NCBI RefSeq assembly: GCF_003610895.1
Contig: NZ_MCAS01000046.1
Location: forward strand, 1-43,773
Direction of reading: 5' to 3'
DNA length: 43,773 bases
From: Paraburkholderia fungorum
GTDB taxonomy: Bacteria > Pseudomonadota > Gammaproteobacteria > Burkholderiales > Burkholderiaceae
The translations under genes and the position numbers were made by a program. The notes below the pieces were generated by a model. The model saw only the letters and a program-made list of their open reading frames with translations. It was not told where the DNA came from and did no database searches. The stretch's first letter is position 1. The number at the start of each line of letters is the position of its first letter. Of this stretch, positions 33,939 through 42,152 are shown in pieces.

Positions 33939-34997
33939 TTATTGCGCCGGAAATACGCGCAGTGCGCGCGGCACGGCCGTCACGCCGTCGCCGATCGCCA
34001 GTTGCAGATCGCGCCACGATTCGCGGTCGAGCTCCGCCTCGAGCACATGACCCTCACGGCCCGCCAGTTCCACGCGCACCGAGCCGCCGAGCGTCACCAC
34101 ACGCCGCACGTCGACCACAATGCCTTCGCGGTGGCCAGATGCCTGAGGATACAACTGCAGATCGTGCGGCCGCACATAGGCGAATGCCGGCCCGCTGAAA
34201 TCGGCCTTGATCGCGACCGGCAGCGCCGCGCCGTCGACCACGAAGCCGCTCGCATCCACCTTGCCATGCAGACGATTCGCCGCGCCCAGAAACTCGTAGA
34301 CGAACGAGGTTTGCGGGTGGTCGTACACGTCCTGCGGACTGCCCACCTGCTCCACGTGCCCGCGATTCAACACGACGATGCGGTCGGCCACTTCGAGCGC
34401 TTCTTCCTGGTCGTGCGTGACGAAAATCGTCGAGATATGCAGATCGTCATGCAAGCGACGCAACCAGCTGCGCAACTCCTTGCGCACCTTCGCATCCAGC
34501 GCCCCGAACGGTTCGTCGAGCAGCAGGACCTTCGGTTCGACAGCCAGCGCGCGCGCCAACGCAATCCGCTGCCGCTGACCGCCCGACAATTCCGACGGAT
34601 AGCGTTGCGCGAGCCAGTCGAGTTGCACGAGCTTCAGCAGTTCATGCACCTTCTCGCGAATCACCGCTTCCGAAGGCCGTTCGCGGCGCGGCTTCACACG
34701 CAAGCCGAACGCGACGTTCTCGAATACCGTCATATGGCGGAACAGCGCGTAATGCTGGAATACGAAACCGACCTCACGCTCACGCGCACCGACCGTCGCG
34801 ACGTCCTGGCCTTGCAGCACGACCTGGCCGCCGTCCGCGTATTCGAGACCCGCGATCACCCGCAACAAGGTGGTCTTGCCACAACCCGACGGCCCGAGCA
34901 GCGCAACCAGTTCACCCGGCGGAAAGTCGAGCGAAACGTTATCGAGCGCGACGAAATCGCCGAAGCGCTTCTGCAGGTTACGAACGGTGATACCCAT
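33939..34997 (-). CDS. cysA: Sulfate/thiosulfate ABC transporter ATP-binding protein
   Basis: CysA powers import of sulfate and thiosulfate. The 352-residue protein has an ABC domain with Walker A GPSGCGKT (35-42), signature LSGGQRQRIALARAL, Walker B VLLLDEPF and switch VTHDQEEALE, then a C-terminal regulatory beta domain (about 240-350). I chose ATG 34997 (MGITVRNLQKRF), which overlaps the cysW stop by one base; the frame continues far upstream with sequence unlike the family. It is the last transport gene of the sbp-cysT-cysW-cysA locus. Confidence 0.95.
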   Translation of the reverse strand: MGITVRNLQKRFGDFVALDNVSLDFPPGELVALLGPSGCGKTTLLRVIAGLEYADGGQVVLQGQDVATVGAREREVGFVFQHYALFRHMTVFENVAFGLRVKPRRERPSEAVIREKVHELLKLVQLDWLAQRYPSELSGGQRQRIALARALAVEPKVLLLDEPFGALDAKVRKELRSWLRRLHDDLHISTIFVTHDQEEALEVADRIVVLNRGHVEQVGSPQDVYDHPQTSFVYEFLGAANRLHGKVDASGFVVDGAALPVAIKADFSGPAFAYVRPHDLQLYPQASGHREGIVVDVRRVVTLGGSVRVELAGREGHVLEAELDRESWRDLQLAIGDGVTAVPRALRVFPAQ

Positions 34998-36043
34998 TAC
35001 AGCTCTCCTTGCTTGAGCGGGTGCTGGACTGCATTTTTCGACACGTACGCCGGATTGGCGGACTGTGAAGCAGACTGTGAAGCAAACGATGAGGCGGACG
35101 CCGGCACGGCTGGCCCTGCATACGCCGGCACGTCGCGCGCGGCGGACAGCTCCGCCGACATATGGCGCTCGGCGAGCAGCTTCAGACCGAGCGTCACGAG
35201 CGCCAGCAGAGCCAGCACCGACGCCACGGCGAACGCCGCCGAGAAGTTGTATTCGTTGTAGAGGATTTCGACATGCAGCGGCATCGTGTCGGTCTGGCCG
35301 CGAATGTGGCCGGACACCACGGATACCGCGCCGAACTCGCCCATTGCCCGCGCATTGCACAGAATCACGCCGTACAGCAGACCCCATTTGACGTTCGGCA
35401 GCGTGACACGGCGGAAGATCTGCCAGCCCGACGCGCCGAGCACGTGTGCGGCTTCTTCTTCGTCGTTGCCTTGCGCCTGCATCAGCGGAATCAGCTCACG
35501 TGCGACGAACGGGAACGTGACGAAAATCGTGGCAAGCACAATCCCCGGCACCGCGAAGATGATCTGCACGTTGTGGTCCTGCAGCCACGGGCCGAACCAG
35601 CCCTGCGCGCCGAACATCAGCACATAGATCAAACCGGAAATCACCGGCGAGACCGAGAACGGCAGATCGATCAAGGTGGTCAGCAATGCCTTGCCGCGGA
35701 ACTCGAACTTGGCGATACACCAGGACGCCGCGAGACCGAACACGAGATTCAGCGGCACCGCGATCGCGGCCGTAATCACGGTGAGCTTGATGGCCGACAG
35801 CGCATCCGGATCGGCCAGCGATTCCAGATAGAAGCCGATGCCCTTGTTCAAGGCCTGGTAGAACACGGCGACGAGCGGTACGACCAGAAACAGCGTGAGA
35901 AACAGCAGCGCGATGCCGGTCAGAATCCAGCGCACAACGGGCGGCTCGGTGACCGGGTCGGGCCGGCGCGCGACATTGAGCGGCGCGCGCGGCGCCACGG
36001 CAACCGCGGCGGCATCCGCGCCATTCAGGGAGTTGCGGCTCAT
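34997..36043 (-). CDS. cysW: Sulfate ABC transporter permease CysW
   Basis: One of the two membrane subunits of the sulfate importer. The 348-residue protein has about six membrane helices and the permease signature EEEAAHVLGASGWQIFRRVT, which docks to CysA. N-terminal (1-38) and C-terminal (about 308-348) extensions are hydrophilic and Ala/Ser-rich, longer than in E. coli CysW (291 residues). The C-terminal tail carries repeated SQSASQSA-like residues. ATG 36043 overlaps the cysT stop by four bases, indicating coupling; an in-frame start at 36136 lies inside cysT and is unlikely. Confidence 0.94.
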   Translation of the reverse strand: MSRNSLNGADAAAVAVAPRAPLNVARRPDPVTEPPVVRWILTGIALLFLTLFLVVPLVAVFYQALNKGIGFYLESLADPDALSAIKLTVITAAIAVPLNLVFGLAASWCIAKFEFRGKALLTTLIDLPFSVSPVISGLIYVLMFGAQGWFGPWLQDHNVQIIFAVPGIVLATIFVTFPFVARELIPLMQAQGNDEEEAAHVLGASGWQIFRRVTLPNVKWGLLYGVILCNARAMGEFGAVSVVSGHIRGQTDTMPLHVEILYNEYNFSAAFAVASVLALLALVTLGLKLLAERHMSAELSAARDVPAYAGPAVPASASSFASQSASQSANPAYVSKNAVQHPLKQGEL

Positions 36044-36942
36044 TGCACACCTCCGCCGACACCGATCGCCGCCACACTCGCGGCAGCGGGCGCCGGGCCT
36101 GCGCCGCCGCGGCTCGTGCGGCGCTGCAGATACCATTGCAAGGTGTTGATGAAGAGCAGCATCAGGAACGAGACGACCAGCATGACCACGGCGAGCGCCG
36201 TCGCGCCGGCGTAGTCGTATTGTTCGAGCTTGGTAATGATCAGCAGCGACGTGATTTCCGATTTCATCGGCACGTTGCCGGCGATGAAAATCACCGACCC
36301 GTATTCGCCGAGCGCCCGCGCGAACGCCAGCGCGAAGCCTGTCAGCAAGGCCGGGAACACGGCCGGCAGCACCACGCGGCGAAACGTCAGCCAGCGCGAG
36401 GCGCCGAGGCAGGCGGCCGCCTCTTCCTGCTCGCGCTCGAATTCTTCAAGCACCGGCTGCACGGTTCGCACCACAAAGGGCAAACCGATGAAGGTCAGTG
36501 CGACCAGCACGCCGGCCGGCGTGAAGGCGATCTTGATGCCGAGCGGTTCGAGAAACTGTCCGATCCAGCCATTGCCCGCGTACACCGCCGCAAGCGAAAT
36601 GCCGGCCACGGAAGTCGGCAACGCAAACGGCAGATCGACCACCGCATCGACGATGCGTTTGAACGGGAACGTATAGCGCACCAGCACCCACGCGACCAGA
36701 AAACCGAACACTGCGTTGATCAGCGCGCCGCCGAGAGCCGAGAAAAACGTCAGGCGATACGACGCGAGCACGCGCGGCGAACTGACCGCGCGCACGAACT
36801 GGGCCCAGTCGAGCGTCGCGGTCTTGAGAAAGGTCGCCGCAAGCGGAATCAGCACCACGAGGCTCAGATAAGCCACCGTGATGCCGAGTGTCAGGCCAAA
36901 ACCGGGCAAGGCGCTCGGTTTTCGGAAGGTCAACGTCGTCAT
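36040..36942 (-). CDS. cysT: Sulfate ABC transporter permease CysT (CysU)
   Basis: The second membrane subunit of the sulfate importer. The 300-residue protein has six predicted helices and the permease signature EEEAA-LGASRWLTFRRV-type loop near residue 178. The first helix follows LPGFGLTLGITVAYL. The C-terminal 25 residues are Gly/Ala-rich and cytoplasmic. It starts 163 bases after sbp; the gap holds a terminator-like hairpin that may lower expression of the membrane genes relative to the binding protein. The next gene, cysW, is overlapped by four bases. Confidence 0.94.
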   Translation of the reverse strand: MTTLTFRKPSALPGFGLTLGITVAYLSLVVLIPLAATFLKTATLDWAQFVRAVSSPRVLASYRLTFFSALGGALINAVFGFLVAWVLVRYTFPFKRIVDAVVDLPFALPTSVAGISLAAVYAGNGWIGQFLEPLGIKIAFTPAGVLVALTFIGLPFVVRTVQPVLEEFEREQEEAAACLGASRWLTFRRVVLPAVFPALLTGFALAFARALGEYGSVIFIAGNVPMKSEITSLLIITKLEQYDYAGATALAVVMLVVSFLMLLFINTLQWYLQRRTSRGGAGPAPAAASVAAIGVGGGVQ

Positions 36943-37001
36943 GCTCAGTACTCTTTCAGGGTTGAAACCGGCGGCTCTTTTCCGGCCGTCTGGCTGGCCA
37001 A

Positions 37002-37026
37002 AAAGCGCGCCGGGTGGGCGCGCTTT
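37002..37026 (-). terminator. Attenuator-like hairpin between sbp and cysT
   Basis: AAAGCGCGCC (37002-37011) pairs with GGCGCGCTTT (37017-37026) around a five-base loop. On the minus strand it ends in a run of five T, so it resembles an intrinsic terminator placed inside the transport operon. Confidence 0.65.
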
Positions 37027-37105
37027 CTGGCGGGGTGCGGCTAACGTCTACAGGCGGCATCCTGCTGTGGCGTCTAACCGCGCACGTCGTCCGACTGGGT
37101 GCCCA

Positions 37106-38155
37106 TTACTGCGGCGAGTAAATCGAATCGAACACGCCGCCGTCGGCAAAGTGCGTCTTCTGCGCATTCGCCCAACCGCCGAACGAATCGTCCACCGTGT
37201 ACAGCTTCAGCTTCGGAAACTTCGAGGTCAGCTCGGCCGGCACCTTGCTCGAACGCGGACGGTAAAAATTCTTCGCCGCGATTTCCTGGCCTTGCTCGCT
37301 GTACAGGAAGTTCAGATACGCTTCGGCGAGCTTGCGCGTGCCGTGCTTGTCGACCACCTTGTCCACCACCGCTACCGGCGGCTCGGCCAGAATGCTTACC
37401 GACGGCACGACGATTTCAAACTTGTCCGGACCGAACTCCTTCAGCGAAAGGAACGCTTCGTTTTCCCACGCAATCAGCACGTCGCCGATACCGCGCTGGA
37501 CGAAGCTGGTGGTCGCGCCACGCGCGCCCGAATCCAGCACGCCGGCATTCTTATAGAGCTTGCCGACGAATTCCTTCGCCTTCTGGTCGTTGCCGCCCGG
37601 CTGATGTTCGGCGTAGGCCCACGCTGCCAGATAGTTCCAGCGCGCGCCGCCCGAGGTTTTCGGATTCGGCGTGACGATCGAAACGCCCGGCTTGATCAGA
37701 TCGTCCCAATCCTTGATGTGCTTCGGGTTGCCCTTGCGCACGAGAAACACGATCGTCGAGGTGTACGGCGAAGCGTTGTCCGGCAAACGCTTTTGCCAGC
37801 CTTTGTCGAGCAGCCCCTTGTTCGCCAGCGCGTCGATGTCGTAGGCGAGCGCCAGCGTCACCACATCGGCCTGCAAACCGTCCAGCACCGAACGCGCCTG
37901 CGCACCCGAGCCGCCATGCGACTGCTTGAAGGTGACCGTCTCACCCGTTTTCGCCTTCCACTCCTTGCCGAATGCCTGGTTGACGTCCTGATACAGCTCG
38001 CGCGTCGGGTCGTACGACACGTTCAGCAGCGTCGTGTCGGCCGCATGCGCCGAGCTCATGACGCCGGCCGCGCTAATCGTGCCGAGCGCGCCGAATGCGA
38101 GCGCCGCGATGAGTTTTCTGGTCTTGCCTGCCAGTCCCGTGCCCTGATGGTTCAT
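37106..38155 (-). CDS. sbp: Periplasmic sulfate-binding protein
   Basis: Captures sulfate in the periplasm and delivers it to CysT/CysW. The 349-residue precursor has a signal peptide (hydrophobic core about 14-30, cleavage after SAHA at residue 38) followed by a mature class II binding protein with conserved LLNVSYDPTRELYQDVN, QSHGGSGAQARSV, NPKTSGGARWNYLAAW and NFYRPRS segments. Whether it prefers sulfate or thiosulfate (CysP) cannot be told by eye. It is the first gene of the locus, divergent from lexA, with an AT-rich upstream region. A hairpin after the stop may uncouple its level from that of the membrane genes. Confidence 0.95.
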   Translation of the reverse strand: MNHQGTGLAGKTRKLIAALAFGALGTISAAGVMSSAHAADTTLLNVSYDPTRELYQDVNQAFGKEWKAKTGETVTFKQSHGGSGAQARSVLDGLQADVVTLALAYDIDALANKGLLDKGWQKRLPDNASPYTSTIVFLVRKGNPKHIKDWDDLIKPGVSIVTPNPKTSGGARWNYLAAWAYAEHQPGGNDQKAKEFVGKLYKNAGVLDSGARGATTSFVQRGIGDVLIAWENEAFLSLKEFGPDKFEIVVPSVSILAEPPVAVVDKVVDKHGTRKLAEAYLNFLYSEQGQEIAAKNFYRPRSSKVPAELTSKFPKLKLYTVDDSFGGWANAQKTHFADGGVFDSIYSPQ

Positions 38156-38275
38156 GCCAACTTTCTCCGCGTGGTGGTCCGCTGAAACAGCGTGTAGTGT
38201 TGTTTTGCGTCGCGGTCACGTGCACATGAGCGCCAACTCGAAGGGCAGTCTATCGAAGAGCTTTCATCATTAAAA

Positions 38276-38304
38276 ATAATGTTTCTTCATTCTTTAATAC
38301 GCAA
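38276..38304 (-). promoter_or_regulatory. Candidate promoter of sbp
   Basis: On the minus strand TTGCGT (38304-38299) and CATTAT (38281-38276) are 17 bases apart, within an AT-rich block. The match is moderate, as expected for an activator-dependent (CysB) promoter. The leader would be about 115 bases. Confidence 0.45.
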
Positions 38305-38427
38305 AAGTGGTAATGACGGCCGGATAAGGCGTTGCGGCACGAAAACAGGTGTTATGACGTCCATTTGCGGCGCTGGAGCGCCACCCCAGGCCACGAACTT
38401 AAAGTAAAGCTTGAATTGCGCCGAATA

Positions 38428-38443
38428 CTGTATAAAAATACAG
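38428..38443 (+). promoter_or_regulatory. LexA (SOS) box 1
   Basis: CTGTATAAAAATACAG is a near-perfect SOS box (CTG-N10-CAG with matching inner bases). It lies 27 bases before the lexA start and overlaps the likely -10 (TATAAA), consistent with autorepression. Confidence 0.92.
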
Positions 38444-38447
38444 TCAC

Positions 38448-38463
38448 CTGTTCATACATACAG
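38448..38463 (+). promoter_or_regulatory. LexA (SOS) box 2
   Basis: CTGTTCATACATACAG again has CTG-N10-CAG; the right half matches the consensus well, the left less so. Its centre is 20 bases from that of box 1, and it ends seven bases before the lexA ATG. Confidence 0.8.
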
Positions 38464-38470
38464 TGGCGCC

Positions 38471-39121
38471 ATGACCAAACTCACCGCACGACAGCAGCAG
38501 GTTTTCGATTTGATCCGCCGGGCCATCGAACGCACCGGATTTCCGCCCACGCGGGCGGAAATCGCCGCCGAGCTGGGGTTCAGCTCGGCCAACTCGGCAG
38601 AAGAACATTTGCGGGCGCTGGCTCGCAAAGGCGTGATCGAGCTCGCGGCCGGTGCCTCGCGCGGCATCCGGCTGCTTGGCGGGGCGGAAGATTCGCCGTA
38701 CCAGTTCACGCTACCGCACGCCAGCATCATGCAGCTGTCGCTGCCGCTGATCGGGCGCGTTGCGGCCGGTAGCCCGATCCTCGCGCAGGAACATATCTCG
38801 CAGCACTACGCGTGCGACCCGGCCCTGTTCTCGAGCAAGCCGGACTACCTGCTGAAAGTACGCGGGCTGTCCATGCGCGACGCGGGCATCTTCGACGGCG
38901 ACCTGCTCGCGGTGCAGAAGAAAAGCGAAGCGAAAGACGGCCAGATCATCATCGCGCGGCTTGGCGACGACGTGACGGTCAAGCGCCTGAAGCGCCGGCC
39001 GAACGGCATCGAGTTGATCGCTGAGAACCCCGATTACGACAACATTTTCGTTGAAACCGGCAGTGCGGACTTCGCGCTCGAAGGTATCGCTGTCGGGCTG
39101 ATCCGCCCGGGCGAGTTCTAA
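38471..39121 (+). CDS. lexA: SOS-response repressor LexA
   Basis: LexA represses DNA-damage genes and cleaves itself when RecA is activated. The 216-residue protein has an N-terminal winged helix-turn-helix (about 1-65, TRAEIAAELGFSSANSAEEHL) and a C-terminal S24 peptidase domain. The cleavage site is A99-G100 in GRVAAGSP; the catalytic pair is S134 in RGLSMRD and K171 in VTVKRLK. ATG 38471 is favoured over an in-frame start at 38411 because the family begins MTKLTARQQQ and both SOS boxes then lie upstream. The next gene starts 56 bases later and may share its transcript. Confidence 0.97.
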   Translation: MTKLTARQQQVFDLIRRAIERTGFPPTRAEIAAELGFSSANSAEEHLRALARKGVIELAAGASRGIRLLGGAEDSPYQFTLPHASIMQLSLPLIGRVAAGSPILAQEHISQHYACDPALFSSKPDYLLKVRGLSMRDAGIFDGDLLAVQKKSEAKDGQIIIARLGDDVTVKRLKRRPNGIELIAENPDYDNIFVETGSADFALEGIAVGLIRPGEF

Positions 39122-39177
39122 GCCTGAGCGCGCGCCCACCCAAGACTGCCTCAACGTTGAATCGCCTGGAGAGACTC

Positions 39178-39528
39178 ATGGAACGCCTTGCCCGTCTGCT
39201 GCCTTTTCGCCAGTTCGGTCGTCTGCGCCATCTGCGCAAGCTGGTGCCCTGTTCGCTGATAGAGGCGTCCCCGGCCAGTACTCCATCGCTATCGCTGTTC
39301 GACGCGCCCGTAGGCGGTGCGGGCTTGCCTTCTTCGTTGCCGGCTTTTGCGCGCGTGTCGTTGAATTCAGGGCTGAATACGGCTGAACCCGCGCGCCGGG
39401 CGCCGGTGCGTGTCTACCACGGGCCGTCGCGGCTGATCATGGTCGGCACGGTAGACGCCGTGTGCCGCATGATCGATCGTTGCATCGCCGACGAAGCCAA
39501 CGTGCACGGCGCGGTGTTCGAGTCATAA
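39178..39528 (+). CDS. Small protein of unknown function downstream of lexA
   Basis: I do not recognise this 116-residue protein. The first 25 residues are short, basic and amphipathic (MERLARLLPFRQFGRLRHLR), followed by a Ser/Ala/Pro-rich middle and a more ordered C-terminus (RVYHGPSRLIMVGTVDAVCRMIDRCI, two Cys). No signal peptide or membrane helix is clear. ATG 39178 is preceded by GGAGAG with five bases between; a TTG at 39157 in frame is less likely. The 56-base gap to lexA has no visible terminator, so it may be induced in the SOS response. It could be a cell-division or DNA-repair modulator, but that is only a guess from position. Confidence 0.6.
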   Translation: MERLARLLPFRQFGRLRHLRKLVPCSLIEASPASTPSLSLFDAPVGGAGLPSSLPAFARVSLNSGLNTAEPARRAPVRVYHGPSRLIMVGTVDAVCRMIDRCIADEANVHGAVFES

Positions 39529-39690
39529 GCAACACGGCGCGCGGAGCGCATTCCACTGCCGCCGTGCGTCGCGCAACGTTCGGCTGAAGGTTTTCCGGCC
39601 TCCGGCCCTCTTCGAATGTCACCTCAGCTGGGATCGTTTTCGCGTGGTTGCGGTCCACCTTAGATCGCACTTGATGGAGAGTCCCACTCG

Positions 39691-40323
39691 ATGGCAGTTT
39701 CAACTCGCACGAAGCGCAGCGCCATCCGGCCGTTGATCGTCACTTTGATTGTGATTGTGGTGATCGCCGCGTTGGGGTTCGGTTATGCGTCGCCCTACAT
39801 CGCGCTGAATAATCTCAAGCGCGCGGCGGATGCGCGCGATGCGCAAACCGTCAATGAATACGTCGATTTTCCCGCGTTGCGCGAGAGCCTGAAGCAGCAG
39901 GTCACTGGCTTGCTCACGCGCCGGCTCGACGCGCATGGCAACGGCAATCCGTTCGCGGCGATTGGCGCAATGATCGGTGTGGCCCTGATCGGTCCGCTGG
40001 TAGACGCTTATGCGACACCCGACGGTGTGGCGGCATTGCTGAACGGCATGCCGCCGCGTGGCAACCCGGGTGAACGGCCACCGGTTCCATCTGCCACGCC
40101 GGCGCCGTCCCCTGCTGTTGCCGGCAGTACGGCCAACGGCACGGCCAATGGCGAGAGCAACGCCACACCACCGCAGCCGCCGCAAACCACGGCGGGTTAT
40201 CGCGGCTTCAACGAGTTCGTCGTCACTTATCAGCACGGTGCCGGTGACGCGCGTTACTCGGCGATCTTGCAGCGCGAAGGCTTATTCACATGGAAGCTGG
40301 CCGCGGTCAATCTGAACGAGTGA
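39691..40323 (+). CDS. DUF2939 membrane-anchored protein
   Basis: A 210-residue protein with a basic N-terminus and one membrane helix at about 14-33, then a periplasmic part. The DUF2939 core is seen in SPYIALNNLKRAADARDAQT, then VNEYVDFPALRESLKQQV, and in the C-terminal FTWKLAAVNLNE. Between them lies a low-complexity Pro/Ala/Asn/Thr linker (about 122-165). The function of DUF2939 is unknown. The start has GGAGAG about 12 bases upstream. It stands alone between the lexA-linked gene and a convergent stress protein gene. A long inverted repeat follows its stop. Confidence 0.83.
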   Translation: MAVSTRTKRSAIRPLIVTLIVIVVIAALGFGYASPYIALNNLKRAADARDAQTVNEYVDFPALRESLKQQVTGLLTRRLDAHGNGNPFAAIGAMIGVALIGPLVDAYATPDGVAALLNGMPPRGNPGERPPVPSATPAPSPAVAGSTANGTANGESNATPPQPPQTTAGYRGFNEFVVTYQHGAGDARYSAILQREGLFTWKLAAVNLNE

Positions 40324-40329
40324 TCGCCT

Positions 40330-40435
40330 GGGGAGCGCTATCGGTTGGAACGAATCGCGATCTGGCCGACGCGGTCGCCCTGAACGAGCGACCGGCCGGT
40401 CACGCGGCTCGTTCAACCGAATCCGCACGCTCCCC
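40330..40435. repeat. Imperfect inverted repeat between convergent genes
   Basis: Arms GGGGAGCG (40330) and CGGTTG plus AACGA (40042-type spacing: 40342-40353) pair with TCGTT plus CAACCG (40409-40419) and CGCTCCCC (40428-40435). A smaller hairpin GGTCGC/GCGACC lies inside (40373-40378 and 40388-40393). It separates the 3' ends of the DUF2939 and universal stress protein genes and may stop transcription from both sides. Confidence 0.55.
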
Positions 40436-40443
40436 GTCTGGCG

Positions 40444-40908
40444 TCAAGCCGCCGCTTGCTGCTGCTCCTGCGCCGAAGAGCATGCCACCAGAATGCTGCA
40501 CGATATCCGATCGAGCAGCGGGGTATTTCCCGCGCCCATCCACCATCGCGATAGCCCGGTGCGGCACCGGTGACCGACCACCACGAGGTCGACATGCAGT
40601 TCATTGGCGAGGTTGGCAATCTCGTCGATCGGATGGCCAAACGCAAAATGCCCTTGCGCGACCACGCCGCGTTCGGTGAGCCAGTCCACCCCTTCCTGCA
40701 GGATGTCGCGGGCTGTCTTTTCGAAACTGCCACAGGCCACATCGGTGAGCAGACCCGCGCTTTGCGCAATGCTCGAACGCATATCGACCACTGACAACAA
40801 GTGCGTTTCGGCCTTCAGATCCAACGCCAGATCGGCGCCGCAACGCAACGCTTTGCGGCCTTCGCGCGAGCCGTCGTAGCACAACAGGATTTTTTGGTAG
40901 CTCGCCAT
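40444..40908 (-). CDS. Universal stress protein, UspA family
   Basis: A 154-residue single-domain universal stress protein, probably a cytoplasmic dimer with a role in stress survival. The fold begins YQKILLCYDGSREGRKAL, and the nucleotide-binding loop appears as VVVGHRCRTGLSRWWMGAGNT (about 109-129), which keeps the glycine spacing of ATP-binding members with Cys and Trp substitutions. The C-terminus is Gln/Ala-rich. It is transcribed alone and divergent from the ABC exporter genes (265-base gap with no clear promoter motif that I can define). The specific stress cannot be inferred. Confidence 0.9.
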   Translation of the reverse strand: MASYQKILLCYDGSREGRKALRCGADLALDLKAETHLLSVVDMRSSIAQSAGLLTDVACGSFEKTARDILQEGVDWLTERGVVAQGHFAFGHPIDEIANLANELHVDLVVVGHRCRTGLSRWWMGAGNTPLLDRISCSILVACSSAQEQQQAAA

Positions 40909-41173
40909 GATTTATCTCCCATCCCGCGAGGAACGCGGTCTGAATGAATCATGGTGCGCCGCAATTCAGGTTGCAAGGGATGGAAAACGCTAAGTGCGCC
41001 CTAAACCGGTGCGTGCTGGATTCGCGCCCGGTTTGGGCCGCTCGCGCACCTATGCCGCAGCGCAAGAAACACCTTCCGGCGCATGCTGGGGCTGTCAACA
41101 CCTCGCCGCCGATGCCATAGAATGAGCGGCCTTACCGGCTATTTCCATCTTTTCCCGGAGCCTCGATCGATCC

Positions 41174-42088
41174 ATGTCTGAAGCCGCCATTGAATTCCAT
41201 CAGGTTAAGAAAAGTTACGGCGAAAAGACGGTAGTCGACGGACTGTCGTTTCATGTCAACGTCGGCGAATGTTTCGGCCTGCTCGGTCCGAATGGCGCAG
41301 GCAAGACCACCACGTTGCGCATGCTGCTCGGCATCGCCGCGCCGGACGCCGGTGCGATCCGCCTGTGCGGCGAGCCGATTCCGGGCCGCGCGCGTGTTGC
41401 GCGAGCGCGTGTTGGCGTCGTGCCGCAGTTCGACAATCTCGATCCCGATTTCACGGTGCGCGAAAACCTGCTGGTATTCGGCCGCTACTTCGGTCTGAGC
41501 GCCGCGCAATGCCGCGCGATGGTGCCGTCGCTGCTCGAATTCGCGCGCCTCGAAAGCAAAGCGGATGCACGCGTGAGCGAGCTGTCGGGTGGCATGAAGC
41601 GGCGCCTCACGCTGGCTCGCGCGCTCGTCAACGATCCCGACGTGCTGATCATGGATGAGCCCACTACCGGCCTCGATCCGCAGGCGCGCCATCTGATCTG
41701 GGAGCGGCTGCGCTCGCTGCTGGCGCGCGGCAAGACCATCCTGCTGACCACGCACTTCATGGAAGAAGCCGAACGGCTGTGCCATCGCCTGTGCGTCATC
41801 GAGGAAGGACGCAAGATCGCCGAAGGCGCGCCGCGCGCGTTGATCGCATCTGAAATTGGCTGCGACGTGATAGAGATTTTCGGACCGGACCCGGTGGCAT
41901 TGCGCGATGAATTGGCGCCGTTTGTCGAGCGCACCGAGATCAGTGGCGAAACACTCTTCTGCTATGTGAACGACCCCCAGCCGGTGCATGCGCGACTCAA
42001 GCAACGCGCCGATCTGCGCTATCTGCATCGCCCGGCGAATCTGGAAGATGTGTTCCTGCGTCTGACTGGGCGCGAGATGCAGGATTGA
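41174..42088 (+). CDS. ABC exporter ATP-binding protein, NodI type
   Basis: The 304-residue ATPase closely resembles NodI of rhizobia and the DrrA group. Walker A is GPNGAGKT (38-45), signature LSGGMKRRLTLARAL, Walker B VLIMDEPT and the D-loop/switch TTHFMEEAERLCHR. The C-terminal extension (about 225-304) is typical of NodI/DrrA. In rhizobia NodI and NodJ export nodulation factors, but such pairs are general in Burkholderiaceae without nod genes, and none of nodABC is here, so the substrate is unknown. The membrane subunit is encoded 64 bases downstream. Confidence 0.9.
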   Translation: MSEAAIEFHQVKKSYGEKTVVDGLSFHVNVGECFGLLGPNGAGKTTTLRMLLGIAAPDAGAIRLCGEPIPGRARVARARVGVVPQFDNLDPDFTVRENLLVFGRYFGLSAAQCRAMVPSLLEFARLESKADARVSELSGGMKRRLTLARALVNDPDVLIMDEPTTGLDPQARHLIWERLRSLLARGKTILLTTHFMEEAERLCHRLCVIEEGRKIAEGAPRALIASEIGCDVIEIFGPDPVALRDELAPFVERTEISGETLFCYVNDPQPVHARLKQRADLRYLHRPANLEDVFLRLTGREMQD

Positions 42089-42152
42089 CGCGAAGCGGCA
42101 CTGGCCCGGCTCGCATCCTCTACAGCTATAACGACACGCCTCGAGACACGCA

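Larger units (their letters stand above)
38156..38470. other. Divergent control region between sbp and lexA
   Basis: These 315 bases hold no gene. The sbp side has an AT-rich block at 38265-38310, with the candidate sbp promoter; AT-rich DNA of this kind is usual for CysB sites, but I cannot define one. The lexA side holds two SOS boxes. Positions 38156-38260 and 38310-38400 show nothing I recognise. Confidence 0.6.
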
